The notes under the pieces were generated by a model that was not told where the DNA came from, searched no databases, and saw nothing but the letters and a program-made list of their open reading frames with translations. Shown piece by piece: positions 24,092-37,201 of a stretch of 64,000 nucleotides of DNA. The position numbers and the translations under genes were made by a program. This DNA is from Bryum argenteum (taxonomy: Eukaryota; Streptophyta; Bryopsida; Bryales; Bryaceae). The DNA lies in assembly GCA_037043015.1 (NCBI GenBank), contig CM073325.1:12627001-12691000 (forward strand), given 5' to 3'. Position 1 is the stretch's first letter. The number at the start of each line of letters is the position of its first letter.

Positions 24092-24637
24092 CCCCTAGAG
24101 CTCCTTGAGTGCTTTTGGAAGCTTGATACCTCAAGATCACAATTTTCTACCTCTTTGTACTCCCGAGGTGACAACCAAATTCCTTTCCTTTTTTAGACTT
24201 CCAACCATAAGATTTTGAATCTAAGACTATTTTTAATGACCTTTCTAAAAATTGACCATTTGAAATTTACCATTTGAGAGATCATAACATCTAAAGTCTA
24301 TCTCCCAAGTTTTTTTTGACAGAGTGAAGGTTGTTTCTCAAATTTTTAGAGGCTGCCCATGCAAAATTGGCTCAAGGAACGTGAGTAATGATTTGGTTGT
24401 GAACATATTACCCAACTTAAAAATAAAAATAAATACCAAACGTAAACAACCTCATTTCGGCTCGCAACCCAAGAATTGTCCTAGAAGACTCAAAAATTAA
24501 AATTTACCTTTGCAAATTCTACCGCATTAAACTAATACATTTGCTATACTCACATCAAATTAATACCAAAATTACACCCTTCATCTACGCTGCCCGAAAT
24601 CCCTATAAACAAACTTCGCGTTAAAAGCGCTATAGGG
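24092..24637 (+). mobile_element. TTAA-flanked element, copy E (546 bp)
   Basis: The left end CCCCTAGAGCTCCTTGAG and right end (reverse complement CCCTATAGCGC) are flanked by TTAA at 24088-24091 and 24638-24641. The interior from about 24195 rightward matches the loop and right arm of the foldback element at 5952-6839, including a block with gctcgcaacccaag. The left portion is unrelated to that arm, so this copy is not palindromic. The termini are more diverged than in copies A and B. Confidence 0.8.
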
Positions 24638-24641
24638 TTAA

Positions 24642-25289
24642 GCAATCCCCCTTGTAGAAGCTTGTAACCTCACATCTTCCTGAAATCAATCACAAGCAGG
24701 ATTAGAAAGCTACCAACAGTCGCCTATTATATCCTTGCAATTAAAAGTACAACTTCAAGACCATACAACTTTTTTTGAATTTATGAAAAAAGCACTATTC
24801 ACACATTCAAGGAGTCAGTCTATCAGTTTTTGTTGCTACTTTCAAGCATCAGGCAAATATCATGCGCACGATTTAAATATTTGAAAAAAAGATCAGTTTT
24901 TACGGAGGAAAACAGAGTCCATGTGAAGTAATAATGCAATTTGAGTGTGTTGTTCAACCAAACTTGCTAAGCTAGCACCCATTTTTGTTGTAGCTATTGG
25001 TTACAACGTGCCCAATTTTATAATCATCACTTTGTAAGTCATGGCCGCACCTACAGTGCACCAACTTAAAATGGAATAATGAAAAAATACAATACCATCT
25101 TTTAAGGCAGAGGCACCTAAAACAATGATTTTTGCTCATGCTCCTATACTCTGGAATCAAAAGTTATTGAATCTTCAAATGTTGTTGTTGGAAAAAGCAA
25201 GAAGATTCCAAGTGCACCAAAGAATGTATGATTTGGAAATGATTTGCATAAATAATCAAGTGTTATCGAGTACATCTTGAAAAAAATCT

Positions 25290-25380
<91 letters not shown>

Positions 25381-26632
25381 CAATGGCTAATATTCCAAAA
25401 GTCTCATTTACAACTAGCTAGTAAAGTACGCCACCAAAACTAGGTGCCTCTACTTTACTTTGAAAATTTGAAGTTGAAAGTTGAAAGTTGTATTGTGTTT
25501 CCTTCTTCAAAGCACATACTGTCTAAGTTATTTGGTTAGGAGTATTAGAAGAAGAAGAGATACTCCAACCTATTTAGAGGCCGACGTGAATAGAGTGTTC
25601 GTTTGACCTATCCTTGGATGTATGCTCGGAGGTCATCACAACAATGGTGGGACTACTAACCCCTCTCGGGGTGAACACTATGCTAGTTTCTACCTAGCCA
25701 CTGGTGTCTTAGAGATACCCTAAATGGTATCCCCCCAAAGGACTCTGAGGTACCCGTACAACGAGGTCCAAGAACAACCACCATAGTTGGGTGGACTATG
25801 GTGGTAAGCACTACGCCAACATGAGGAACAGAACCCACAAACCTCCTCATTGGAGGCCATAAGCCTCAACCACCTAGCCAAGTCTTGGAGCAACATAATA
25901 TAGTTCCCCATTATAGTTCATTTTATTCCAAATATTATATGTTTAAAAAACACCCACACATTCCTGCTACTGTAAGTATATCACATGATGACTCCAATTG
26001 CACATGATTACATCTAAAGATAGATAAATAGAAACTCTGGTCCCTTTCTAAGAGGTCAGCGTGAATGAAATGTCCGTTCGTAATGCTAATAACCCAATGC
26101 CCACTAGACAAGGAGATTACACCTAAATTACACACGAGGCAAAAAAATAAGTAATGAGAGTGGTTTAAGCTTCATGAGTAAGTTGGGACCACAAAGTGCA
26201 AGACACTCATAAAACAATGAATGCAAAACTTGCAGAGACTGCTAGAATGTCAACTTGTACGAATTTCCTTGAGAAAAAAGCAGCAAAATGTCATGATCGT
26301 CACGGGTAGATCGACTCACTTGCTGCTTTCCAACAACTTGAACAAAACATTGACATCGTTCACAAGTGGATTACATGTGACCGAGGAGGAGATTGAAGAA
26401 CTTCCACCATTGTCTGTGTGTGTGCATGAAACATTTCTTTGTAGAGCTTCAGCAATTCTGTGAATGGAAGAGCGTTACAAGAGCCACAGACTCCAGAGCT
26501 TGCAGTTCACTTCTCTGTTCTGACATTTGTCCATGCAAGAAGAATTTAACCTTCAAATGGCGTGTTTGAACTTTTTGAACGGCAATCCACAAACCATGTG
26601 ACATTATAGAATTTGAATATGGACGATGTCCT
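24642..26632. other. Gene-free stretch with possible MITE around the AT repeat
   Basis: GAGGCACCTA at 25110 and its complement ending at 25450 may be termini of a 341-bp element that contains the microsatellite; no target duplication was found. The frames at 25720-26463 show no recognisable domain. Confidence 0.35.
25293..25378. repeat. AT dinucleotide microsatellite
   Basis: About 43 uninterrupted AT units. The open frame reading Tyr-Ile repeats through it is an artefact of the repeat. Confidence 0.98.
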
Positions 26633-26636
26633 TTAA

Positions 26637-26897
26637 CCCCTAAAGATCCACGATGTTTTGGGAGCTTGAAATCCCAACACAGACCACTATGTACTAATGG
26701 GGGTACGTCCAATATTTTTGGGAATTTTTGATAATTTCAACCGTAGGATCTTGAAGTAGACTACCATTGGTAGTAGTGTGAAAATTTTCAACCGTTGGAT
26801 CATCACTAGATGTGAGATCATAACGTTTGAAGCTGACTGTAAATTTTTTTTTGCCTTGACCGTAAACGCCGAATCGGTGGCCGTGGTCGTTTAGGGG
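26637..26897 (+). mobile_element. TTAA-flanked MITE, copy F (261 bp)
   Basis: The ends CCCCTAAAGATCC and CCCCTAAACGACC are flanked by TTAA at 26633-26636 and 26898-26901. Interior phrases (caaccgtaggatcttg, caaccgttggatcat, gagatcataacg) relate it to copies C and E. It is the shortest member of that subfamily. Confidence 0.82.
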
Positions 26898-26904
26898 TTA
26901 AATA

Positions 26905-27029
26905 CAAGTGATTTTACAGAAAATTTTGTGATATTACAGAGTACATGATTGTGTAGGTATCCAAAATAATGTGAGTTTGGGTGTGACATAATGGCATTTG
27001 GCATAGTGCCATTTTAATGGAGTTGAGGT
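26905..27029 (-). mobile_element. AATTCCGTTAAAATGG-family MITE, truncated copy 4
   Basis: Only one half is present, matching the right half of 14027-14279 and ending in ttttaatggagttgagg. The other half is missing and the break lies next to TTAA copy F, which suggests nested insertion or deletion. Confidence 0.65.
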
Positions 27030-27601
27030 TATATATTTTTTAGAAATGGTGTCACACAAATAGTTTCCCATTAATTCTACATGGATATTTGATTAAATAC
27101 GTGCATTGGTACTTGTAAATACTTCAATTGAAGCCATAAGAAAATGAAGAATCCTTAACTCCATTTGCCCAGAGGGATAGAAATCTACATTTTGTAAGGT
27201 CAATAAAAGCAAGGATTATTAAGGTTATAACATTTAGTATGGACACAACTTATGCATAGGCGAGATTCAATATGATTTAATTACTTTGAAGGTAAAAGTG
27301 ACACATGATTGACCTGAAGTGATGTGGACCTCTAAAATTGTTTTGGAAATTCATTCCTGACACTCCCTAACTAAATTTGACGAGTGCATACAATATTCAT
27401 TAAGTATTGGTGGAGATCTTTGATGTAGAAAATGAGGTACTTAAAGAACAATGATGCATTGCTAAGAAGTGCGTAACGGAGCAAGCACAATTACATTTAC
27501 ACTAAACGAGAACGTCAAGAATGGGAAGAGGAACTAGACGGAAACATTGGGAACAAGAATCAAATGGGAATGTCGGGAACGGGACTGGAATCACAACTTA
27601 A

Positions 27602-27948
27602 CCTCTAGACGCCCAGGGGCCTTTTTCCAGCTGAATCTGCTCTGTAGCTCTCACTGTACTCAACTTCTAACTTATATTCTGATGCCAAACTCGTCACCTA
27701 CTTAAGATGTATTCGAAAAGTGAACTTTTGCGATCCAAATCACAATTTGTATCGGTGATCTTGTGCTTTGAAAGAATTGTGGTAGGTACGTTGGGGTTGT
27801 ATGTGACCTTGTAGGAGGTTGCAAGCTCATCATTGATTGCTTCATTGAGGATGATTGCCCAAGTTTAAAAAGTGCACTACTCATGATGCCTAAGATGTTG
27901 TGTTCCAATTTTGGGCTGCCCATTTCAGACCCCATGAGCATTTAAGGG
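27602..27948 (-). mobile_element. TTAA-flanked MITE, copy G (347 bp)
   Basis: The ends are CCTCTAGACGCCC and, on the other strand, CCCTTAAATGCTC, with TTAA at 27598-27601 and 27949-27952. The interior is the reverse complement of copies A and H. The left terminus has drifted most. Confidence 0.82.
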
Positions 27949-27952
27949 TTAA

Positions 27953-30393
27953 CTTCAAATTATGCACTGGAAAGAAAGGAAATAGAGAATTTACTATCCA
28001 CTGAAAATTCATTAGAGGCTTGGAGTCATGGGGTCCTGGGGGAGTTCAGCGGGGGGGCAAAGGGCCTGCACGGCTTGGAGGAATTTATCCCATACTGTTT
28101 GGAGCCACTTCCTCTCCCTAAAAAGTATAAGAGGGTTGGGGGCAGGGCCGGACGAAATGATATCTCAATTTTAAATGCACCCTAGGTCCATGTGGCACCC
28201 CCTCAAAGGGGTCCATGTGGCAAAACAGGCCCCCACAAGCTTCATCTTGTTAATTAATTAATTCAAAAATATAGCCAATGACACTATACACCTTAAGTGC
28301 CTATTACATACTATACTATTACAATCTTGAAATTACAATCTTGGGTATCCGGCTCCACCCTCCACCCTCCACCCTCCACTATAATTCACTCTTACCAGTG
28401 CAAAATCTTCTACTTTTATGCATGTGGGAGAATCACCAAACATGCACTGAAATATCAAGGGCATGTCCATTTCAATCCCACTAAACTTTACAAGACACTA
28501 CCAGAAGGTCCATTTCTCTCCCTTGAAATATCTAGGGTACCGAGAGAGGTCCTCTATTGAAGTATCCAGGGGAGGTCCAATTCCCTCCACTGAAATATCC
28601 AAGGCACCCCGGAGACAGAGGTCCAATTCCCCTCCATGCACTGACATTTCAAGGGCACTGCCATGGAGGTACATGGATATTTGTCACGCATGGTTGAGAT
28701 CACGATGGAAGGTGAAAGGGAGCTGTAACCTCCATTTCAATGAAAATACCGGTACTGTCAAATTGATTGAGATTTATGGGCACACTTAATTTCGAGACTA
28801 TTTCTGATTCCGTAGACATCTGAATTTCGACTCGATGTAACAATGACATTCCCATTCATAAGTATTGCCTCTGTCATCCAACACTACGTACTAACGAGTT
28901 CCGTTCATTCCGTCATCAGACCAAAAGAAATCTTCCATACGTATATGATTCTTCTTTTCAAGAGAATTTTCAGAAGGTTTCTTTGCTTCTGAGTCAAACT
29001 CGGTGTTGATTTGGTGCTCAATACACGCACACCAGGCGAGCGTTCTTCACCGTGCATTCATCTTCGAAGGGTAATATGAGATTCTTGGGACTTATAATGT
29101 TAGTTTGTGCATGTAACACTTTGTTGTGCTTGCAACAAATTCCAAACTGAAATGGGACTTGCAAGAGTGGTGATCTAACAAATGAAAACTGAAATCAGGT
29201 TTCAAAAGCTCAAACTAGAAGCAAAACAATTAGGCGCAATCTTACCATCCAGGAGCAGGAAGACAGAACACTTCGTATGTCCACTTACAATTATAACATT
29301 GGCAACTTCATTTCAGTTTATTCGTTTCAGATTTAGACTCTGCGTGTTGAATAATCTTGCAGAGTTTGAATCCTGTTCGTCATCATCGATCACTTAAAAT
29401 GGACAGAATAATCCTACCAACTGATCGAGGAGCCACAGCAGGGTCAGCCCAACAGAAATCAAATCAGAATGCCGCAAATGATTCTATGAACTGCTCGATT
29501 GCCGCTAACAATCCTGGAAGGAGTTTCAGAAAGACCTAATTATGATGGAATTTGAGACCATCTAGCAGACAAATCTGGACCTTAATAATAGATGGTATAT
29601 ATCTTGGAAGTAACGCATGGTTTGATAACTTGGAATCTTCTGTTATTCGCCACCAAGCCCATAAAATTTATCAAATCTCGATTTCGTCATATCTGTCGTT
29701 TATTCCGGGTATCGGCATAGGAACGATGATGGACTCTGGAGTGGTTAATCACAGGAAATGGGCGAAGTATGATGGTGGATTCTGGAAAAGAAAGTGAGGG
29801 TACTCCAATGATCATAAAGCTCAGTGATGAGAAGCAACTCAAAGGCTAAGATTTTGCACAAAAATCGTAACTAAACTTACCCCCACACAATTATAAGTCA
29901 AAATGTACTACTAGAATTTGACCCCATTTGCTATGTTTGTGTTTCCATAAAAGTGACATATGGGAAGTAGCTTAAAACAAACACTTGGTAAAACGTAGTT
30001 TACGGGATCAAATTCTAGTACTGACGACACATGTAAAAATGCCTCGACACAAGTTCAAGAGAGAAAATGGCACAGTCAAACTGCCAGTTTATTTGCAATT
30101 CTGAAGAATGTCCTCATATTCACTGGATCTTGCTTGCATTTATTGATTCAAAGCATCAAATGGTACATGAGAGCCAGCTGCAGACGAGCCAGCACTGAGA
30201 TCGATCGAATGTGCACTGTACAGAGAATTCTCCTATCTGCCCAGAGCTCGCTCCTAATTAAAGAGGTTCGGACCAGGCAGGGAGTTAATCAGCAAACGAT
30301 GTTGCTTTATTGTGTTGATTATTTACACTTTGATTAATAATGACTGATATGAACGTCCACTGCAAACTAAATTGGTGTATAAATTTCTTAGTT
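27953..30393. other. Gene-free stretch with two tandem repeats
   Basis: CCACCCT-type units repeat at about 28354-28379. A degenerate tandem array runs from about 28441 to 28664, with units that begin ggtccaattcc and contain ctgaaatatcc-aaggc. Nothing else defined was recognised; frames at 29182-29797 lack any domain. Confidence 0.55.
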
Positions 30394-33300
30394 TTAGCTT
30401 TGTTTGACCCAGACGCCCTTGGAAGGGATGCCGTTCTGCACCACGAAGAGCATGTAGTAAGCAGGAGGGGCGATGTTGTTGCTGGGCGCGCCCGTGACTT
30501 GCATGCTGTACCCTGCTCCGGACTTCACTGGCGCACTGGACTTGAGCACTATGGATCTCTGGCCTTGAGCGTAGGAATGCGTGGTGAACGGCGCACTGTT
30601 TTGGTATACCGCCACTCCTCCCACTCGTGTTGTCACCGTGAACGTCACTGTGAATTCCTTGTTGTAGGAAACTGTCTTCGGAGCTCCGGTTATTGTCGGC
30701 CGAACCGCATTGTTACTGCAATCAGTGATCAATCAACTTTTAGTATGCGAAAGTGGTAGCATATGACATGTTCTTAGCACTATGAGTTCTTTCAGATTGC
30801 ATTTGCAATGGTTGATATGAGCATGATAGAGATTGATGGAGGGATTCGATGGAATGGGTTGAGGTTTTACCTTGCGGCTAAGTAGGGAGGTGAGAAAGCT
30901 TCGACGCGCAATTCCGTAGGGAAAGCATCATTGTAAGTGTAGAATTGGTGTGTGTTGCTTCCGGCGACGAGGATTCTTCCGTCGCTTAGCAAGCTCGCGG
31001 TGGAGTGATACATTCTTGGAATTGTTGTTTTTGCAAGTGTGGTGAATCGCTTGCCGGCGGCGCCAAAAGGATTGTAACTCACAGGGTTTAGAGCTGGATT
31101 ATTGGCTTTTCCCCATCCTTGGAACCCATTTTGTGCACCGTTGATGATCAAAACCTCACCATTGGGTAGGTTTATCATGTCTCCCATCACACGGTTTATA
31201 GGCATGTCCTCCATTGCCCATTGTGGGTTACCTGCAGTAGCTACTATCCGTCCACAATCCTACACACAAAACCAAATACACTCAATTCTCCTATCGCAAA
31301 TCCCAAAACTCACATTTCAAAAAAAAAATCAGAACTGAACATTTACTCTACTCTAAAAGAGAAAAAAACCTACCACCCTTGCTAATTTTAACTCCCTATT
31401 GCACACAATAAAAACACTCTTTCGACTCTTACAACAAAGATAACAGGAGGTAAAAACACAAAATACTATACTTTTGTGATTTAAATAGGTGAAGATCTAA
31501 ACTAATTTTCAACAGGAAGTCCTCATGATGTTTCAAAAGTGCAAGAAGTCATAGAATATCATCACAATCTAAACATGACATATAACTATCTATGTTGTGA
31601 ATCTTGTGCTAAAGTAATCTTCATGCTTTTGATGAACACTTTGTGACGTTAATCTATGAAACATCACAAAATTCTACTAGAAAAGTGACAATTGAGAGCC
31701 TTTCGAGAGTGATGGAGGTGGGGTACCTTGGAAGCGAGCGCGCCGACATCGTTGTTCTTCGACGCGCCAGTGGCGGCGCCACCACAAATAAGAATGGTCG
31801 CAGTAGCGAAATTGTCACTGGCAGCCAGGGGAAGCATGACGGCGGACCCCGCGGACGGATAGTTTCTCGGATTCCCAGGCAACTTCGGGTAAGTCCGGGT
31901 CACTTTGCCCGTGTTCCAGTTCAAGGCCACGGCGTCGTTTGTTGCGAAGATGAACAAGTCGCCGTTTGGGAGCAGGAACACGAACGGGTAGAGGTTGTCG
32001 CAGCACCCGCCCAGCACTCCCAAGTTGAAGACGCCCTCGCCGGCTTTTCTTTTTGGGTAGAACTCGTAGTTGCCTTGCGAGCGCCCTCCTACTATGATCT
32101 GTCTGTTGCCTGCTTGGAGTAACTGGTTGCTCGAGTACCACCGACCTTGTGCTAGCTCCTCCCCTAGCTCTTCCCAGTCGCAGTTCCCGGACGCCGCGCA
32201 GGGTTTCAGGGTTCGTATCTTCTTCAAACCTGCGCCCCAAATCCCCACAATCAGAATCTCTGATCGGTGAATTTATCTCCATTTTATAAGAGTAACGGAC
32301 TCTCTGTTCAATTGGTCAGTACTGGAAAAATATGTGCAGGTTTTTGTCGGGAGAAAAGGCTCGTAAATTCAAGCGACGGATTTCAGCAGTCTAGCAAACA
32401 AAGTCGACAGAAGCTGACTTCATTTTTAGGAAGACATGTTAGAGCAGAATCGAATCTTTCATCCTACAACAGTGAGTTTCGTCGGTGCATTTCTCCTCGT
32501 TTCAGTATTACAGAGAAAGTTCTTTCTCTACTTGGCCAATTTTGGAGCTGAATGTAGAAATGTCCAGGAAATTGAAGGAAGACAGAGTATTCAAAATGCA
32601 GGGGATTTGGTGATGAGATTGTATCATTCTAATATCTAGACATGGCAACAATCGGTTAGTGCACCACAGTTGCTGCTGCAACTTCAGTGTGTATCTCCAC
32701 AAAAACCACTCGTCCCGATCAATCTTGTTTGATAGGCGGATTATTACAGAAAATGGCGAGGAAGGAAAGATGGAGGTACTGAATAGATGGTGCCAGAAAG
32801 TGAGCAAAGGTAGAGAATGCAGTAGACAACGTAGTTCATAGCAACATTGAGAAGCTAAATGGCAGTGACTCGTTACAGAGAACCATTTAAACACTGCATG
32901 ACTTCTTGTAAAATTGTAAACTCAACAATTGATACAGGATAGAGAAATTGCTAGCATAAAGGGGATTTTTCGTGCTTGTAGCGATCAGAATTCAAAGAGT
33001 TGAGGGGGCAGTGATCGATTCCAGTTACCTTCGAAGTCGCCGCCAGTTTGGACCATGGTGCCGTCGGAGAAGAACTGACCCGACGAGCACCAAGTGTCAG
33101 TGAACACAAACAGCGGCCTCACAGCGCCATTGGCAGGGTTCATCATCACGGAATGCGCATAGCAGTCGTTCTTCAGCACGCGCTCCAGCGGCTGGTTGCG
33201 GCACCTGCCCCCAGCCAGCTTGATCTGCGTGGCGCCCGTGTTCGTCCGGTCCAGCAGAATCACCGTGTCCGTGTGCGCCACCGCCGCATGCATGGTCGCA

Positions 33301-33401
33301 ATTCCAGCGTTCGCCTGAATCACTTGCCATGTCCCTTGCCCATTCACCAACCCAATCACCATCAACAACATCAACAACACCGACACCCATCCACTCCCCA
33401 T
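30394..33401 (-). CDS. Glyoxal-oxidase-like copper radical oxidase, secreted (528 aa)
   Basis: Four exons: 33401-33029, 32229-31727, 31259-30871 and 30715-30394, all GT-AG and in frame. The protein has a signal peptide (about 1-22), a Kelch-like seven-bladed propeller and a C-terminal DUF1929 domain, as in galactose/glyoxal oxidases. The active-site residues are all visible: Cys105 (WCSSGQF) and Tyr156 (GRWYSSNQ) for the thioether cofactor, the Tyr376-His377 pair (RMYHSTASLL) as copper ligands, and a His near 468 (TTHSYAQGQR). The predicted reaction is oxidation of small aldehydes or alcohols with release of hydrogen peroxide in the apoplast; plant relatives act in pollen, wall modification and defence. 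The ATG at 33401 gives the signal peptide. Length is normal for the family. Confidence 0.95.
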
Positions 33402-35821
33402 CTTGCCCACTCAGTTGCAGACTACCGATCACTGTAATTTGATCGCAGACTGCGAGCTCGATCCCTGATAATTTGAGCACGAGCTCGATCACTGCATCGA
33501 AACTAATGAATCTCAGGGCTGTTCCTGGTTTTGTAGTCAGATGAGGGAGCTCGTGGGGAGTGACTGATCGAAGCTGGCCCACCGAAAGAAAGTCTCATAG
33601 TTGGCAAGCTAGTCAGTTGCTTCAATGAGTCGTTGACTTGATAGAGAGTGAGACGGAGTGGCGTGAGTGATGAGCAAGCAGCTGGTCAACATCTACGGTA
33701 TCTAATCCACACATTGGAACTGAGCTGAGGACTACGTGGACCCCGTCTTCGAACTTCACTTCCAGTAGCTACATGATCGACACCAAAAAGCCTGTTCTTT
33801 ACCTGATTGATACAGTCTTGCTAGTAGCTTTTTGATTAGACCTACTTGAATCTCAAGCTCAAGATCCGCGTGCTTTTTACCCTTTAGTGGCGGAGCACAC
33901 AAGCAAGCCGAAACTGCGGCGAATAATTCCTAGCTCGTACCCAGGCTGGAGCCACCACTCCTCGTGCTCTACTGTAAGACCAATTATGCGACTACGGCCC
34001 CGGACATAAATTCAATATTTCGTACTTCCAGAATTCCATCGTTTGTATATTAGTGTGGTCTGCGTCCACAACACAGTCGCGTCGTCGCCACGTATATATC
34101 CGCCTCCATAGTTGATCCTTTCGCAAGGAGGATAAAAAGAACAAGCTTGTTGCTGCAGGAATCGGGTGATGATGCTGCACGGAACCCAGTCAATGTGAGA
34201 AAACATAAGCCACACTCAACATAGCGTACTGTAATACTGTTGAGTATCCACCGCTGCATATTCTTACTCCGGATCAGTCGACAAATTTAGCACTAGTTTA
34301 ATTCCACGCCGGCGTAGACTCGATCGTTAACCTTCTAATCACTCTTCTAATCCATGCATATTATTAAGATCAACTTAAACCCAAATTAGTCGACATGGTG
34401 GCATCATGCATCTCCGGCAGGTAGGACCACCGTTAATTTATGAACAGTGGCTCAATTCAAGAGGAGAATGTAATCGAACAGTAAATCTCTTGACTTTGCA
34501 TACTAGTTCGGTGTGCCACTAGCTACATAACAGCTGGTTGGACTTTACAGTAAATGATTCACCATACATTTTTGCATGATTCCAAAAATTATTTACTGCG
34601 GTAGCTAGCTAGCTGGAAATGAGCGAGCAGATTACATGCGGTAAGCTTGCTTTCGGCTTTTACGATCGGCAAGTATTAGAGCTGCCACTTGGAGATTGCA
34701 TGAAGAAAAGGCTCATTACAACCTTCCAGGCATTGTTGAGTCGTGGCTGCATGTTCTGAATGATTGATTAGCCATGCAGTGACATACCCGCCCAGCCTCT
34801 TTCGATCGATACAAAGTCTCGTTTTGCTCCGTCTTTACTGTGCTAAACTCCAGGGTGATTTGAATCATCGAAAGTTGCAATGTATCCCGGCGGATGAATC
34901 TTGTAAAGCTCAACATAAGTTAAGCATGCCTGTTCTTTGTTGCTTATTCTATGTTTTTTTTGTTGCTTTCTCTATTCTCTTTTATCTTCAGAGCACAATA
35001 GTTGTATGGTCACTATCAATGTTGAGTTGGTTCTTTTAGGAGAGTTTGAAGTCAATGATTTATGAAGATTTAAAGTTTAATAATTGATAGAAGTGGTGTT
35101 CAAAAGTTTATCGGAAATGGTGTTCAAAAGTTTATCAGAAATTATGGTAAATGTGATAACCTAGAATGGCATCATATTATCTATACTACAAGGTCTTTGG
35201 ATCAGTAGTTATAATTCCAACTTTAGCATACTAGGGTTGACATAACTATACCACATCTTGGATTTAGTGAAGAATTCTATTCAAAAAACTGTATTGAAAT
35301 GGGGTTTTAATCTAGTAGATAAATTTCTCACCCATTGGTACAAAATACAACTCTTCACTTGAGAACCATGTGTAATTTTGGGTTTTCAATTGGAGAACTA
35401 TTTCAATCAAATAACTTTCAACTAGAAAGTTTTTGGAATTTGACAATTTGCCATAACTCCTAATATATATGTCACTCGCAGTTTTAAGCCAAAAACACAT
35501 TCTTTTAGAAAACAATTGTCGATGAAACTGAATATTGTAACCTATACCAGATTTTTCTTTTATCGATACAAAATAATTATGAATTTTTGCATATAGATTT
35601 CATCACCGTGTTTTAGAGTTAATTAGTTTTTGGTTTTATACTTGGGTACCCAACCGAAGTGATTTCATTAAATAATGACTGTGTATGAAGAAGTTATACC
35701 TTACCAAAGTTTTTGCCTTTCATAAAGAACGTTGTTTTTTGACATCAAGTACATCAAGAAATTTAGTGATTAGGATCATAATTATGTAAGAAGACATTGT
35801 GAAACTTGATTGGTTCGTAAT
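33402..35821. other. Upstream region of the oxidase gene, otherwise gene-free
   Basis: The first few hundred bases presumably hold the promoter and leader. No clear TATA box was identified. No exon or defined repeat is seen to the right. Confidence 0.4.
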
Positions 35822-35829
35822 GGTAAAAG

Positions 35830-35982
35830 CATGGTTGTCATATCAGACAAAATACTATTCATTTCATGTCCTACAGGACAAGTTACTATTCATCACATGT
35901 ACTTGAAAGGTACATTTGATAAATGGTAACTCGTCCTATAGGACATGAAATGAATAGTAATTTGTCCAATATGACAACCATG
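35830..35982. mobile_element. hAT-like MITE, 153 bp, with 8-bp target duplication
   Basis: The termini CATGGTTGTCATAT match in inverted orientation and the palindrome extends almost to the centre (about 55 bp per arm, including tcatgtcctacaggac). The exact 8-bp duplication GGTAAAAG is at 35822-35829 and 35983-35990. An 8-bp duplication is characteristic of hAT elements. Confidence 0.92.
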
Positions 35983-35990
35983 GGTAAAAG

Positions 35991-36779
35991 TAGCCCCATG
36001 TCTACAAATCTCAAAACAAAAGTTGCCTCTAAGAAAATGCATGAGCACTATATATTTATACCGAACCATCTAAGTAGAGTTTGCAAGTTTACCACACAAA
36101 ACTTGACATGGTTTGAAATCATGCCCAACAAATTATGTTTGAAATCTTCTTCACAGTATGGCCTATTTCATTAATTGGCCATACTTCAAGTGAAGATGTT
36201 ATGGGAACTCATTGTTGTTTGAAAATACAACTATCAAATGTCAAACTTGAGTTGTTGACATCTTATTAATATACCAAGACATGATTTTCCAACATTGACA
36301 AGTTTAATTCGATAGAGACCTCTCTAATTGTTGTCTAGCCAAAACAAACACAACTTACATTCACACATTTAACATGATTACAATTAATTTCATGCCAACA
36401 TTTACCCTATCCATTTCAATTACCACCATCACAAGGTACATGCATTGATAGGTTGGTGAATATTTCTTATCTTCATAAAGTACAACTTTCCCCATTTTAC
36501 TCCCCTGGCCATTTTTGCTTAGAAGACATGATGCATTATCAAAGCGCATTTTCCTTGTGCGCATGGACTTTTACATTCACCAAAATGTCAACACCTATAA
36601 TCGAGAAGAACTGGTGGGTAGTTCATTATTAGCCAATGCATTTTGCACTATAGCCGGTTCATTCATGAAACCACCGGCTAAAAACTGATGAAAATTCCAA
36701 AAAAAATTCTATTCTGAGTATAAAATGAGCTAAGTGCCAGATTGATTTTATGAAAAATCGCCTGGACATGGGAATCTCT
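35991..36779. other. Gene-free AT-rich stretch
   Basis: Only a small palindrome tagccggt...accggcta near 36650-36680 stands out. Confidence 0.45.
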
Positions 36780-36945
36780 AAATGAGTGTCTTAAAATTGG
36801 AATTTGGCTTCGCAGATTTTACCACATACACTTTGCAGTACAAAGAGCACCTAGTAAAAATCCGATCCGAGGCAAATTTGAACCCTTCAAATGCGTTGCC
36901 CTAAATCCGAAGAACCCATTTTGGGTTGTAAGGATTTTCAGGGGT
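36780..36945 (+). mobile_element. Decayed right end of a TTAA-family element (copy C/E type)
   Basis: Blocks such as ttttaccacatacactttgcag and a cattttgggttgtaagg end are recognisably related to the right arm of 5952-6839, but the terminus reads caggggtgaa rather than aggggttaa, and no left end was found. Confidence 0.6.
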
Positions 36946-37201
36946 GAAAGGTTTTGAAACTATAAAAAAAAACTGACTTTCGAGATCAAATAGGCAACTC
37001 GATATCATCTTCGCCTCATCTGTATGGTATGCACACCTATTATCGTGCACTTAAGGAAAATTGAGGGAATCTATATATTTGGAAAGAGAAATGAGTGGGT
37101 TACTATTTTTCAGGGATGAGGAATAGGAAAAGACTCACTTTCCCTATTTTTGTGGTTTTAAAAAAACACACATAATTAAATACAATTTTTAGAAGGAGTA
37201 G

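Noticed and set aside
25144..25383. Frame with Tyr-Ile repeats
   Set aside because: It is a reading of the AT microsatellite.
31643..32282. Long frames on both strands over the oxidase second exon (plus-strand 159 codons, minus-strand 155 codons)
   Set aside because: They are shadows of the oxidase exon in other frames.
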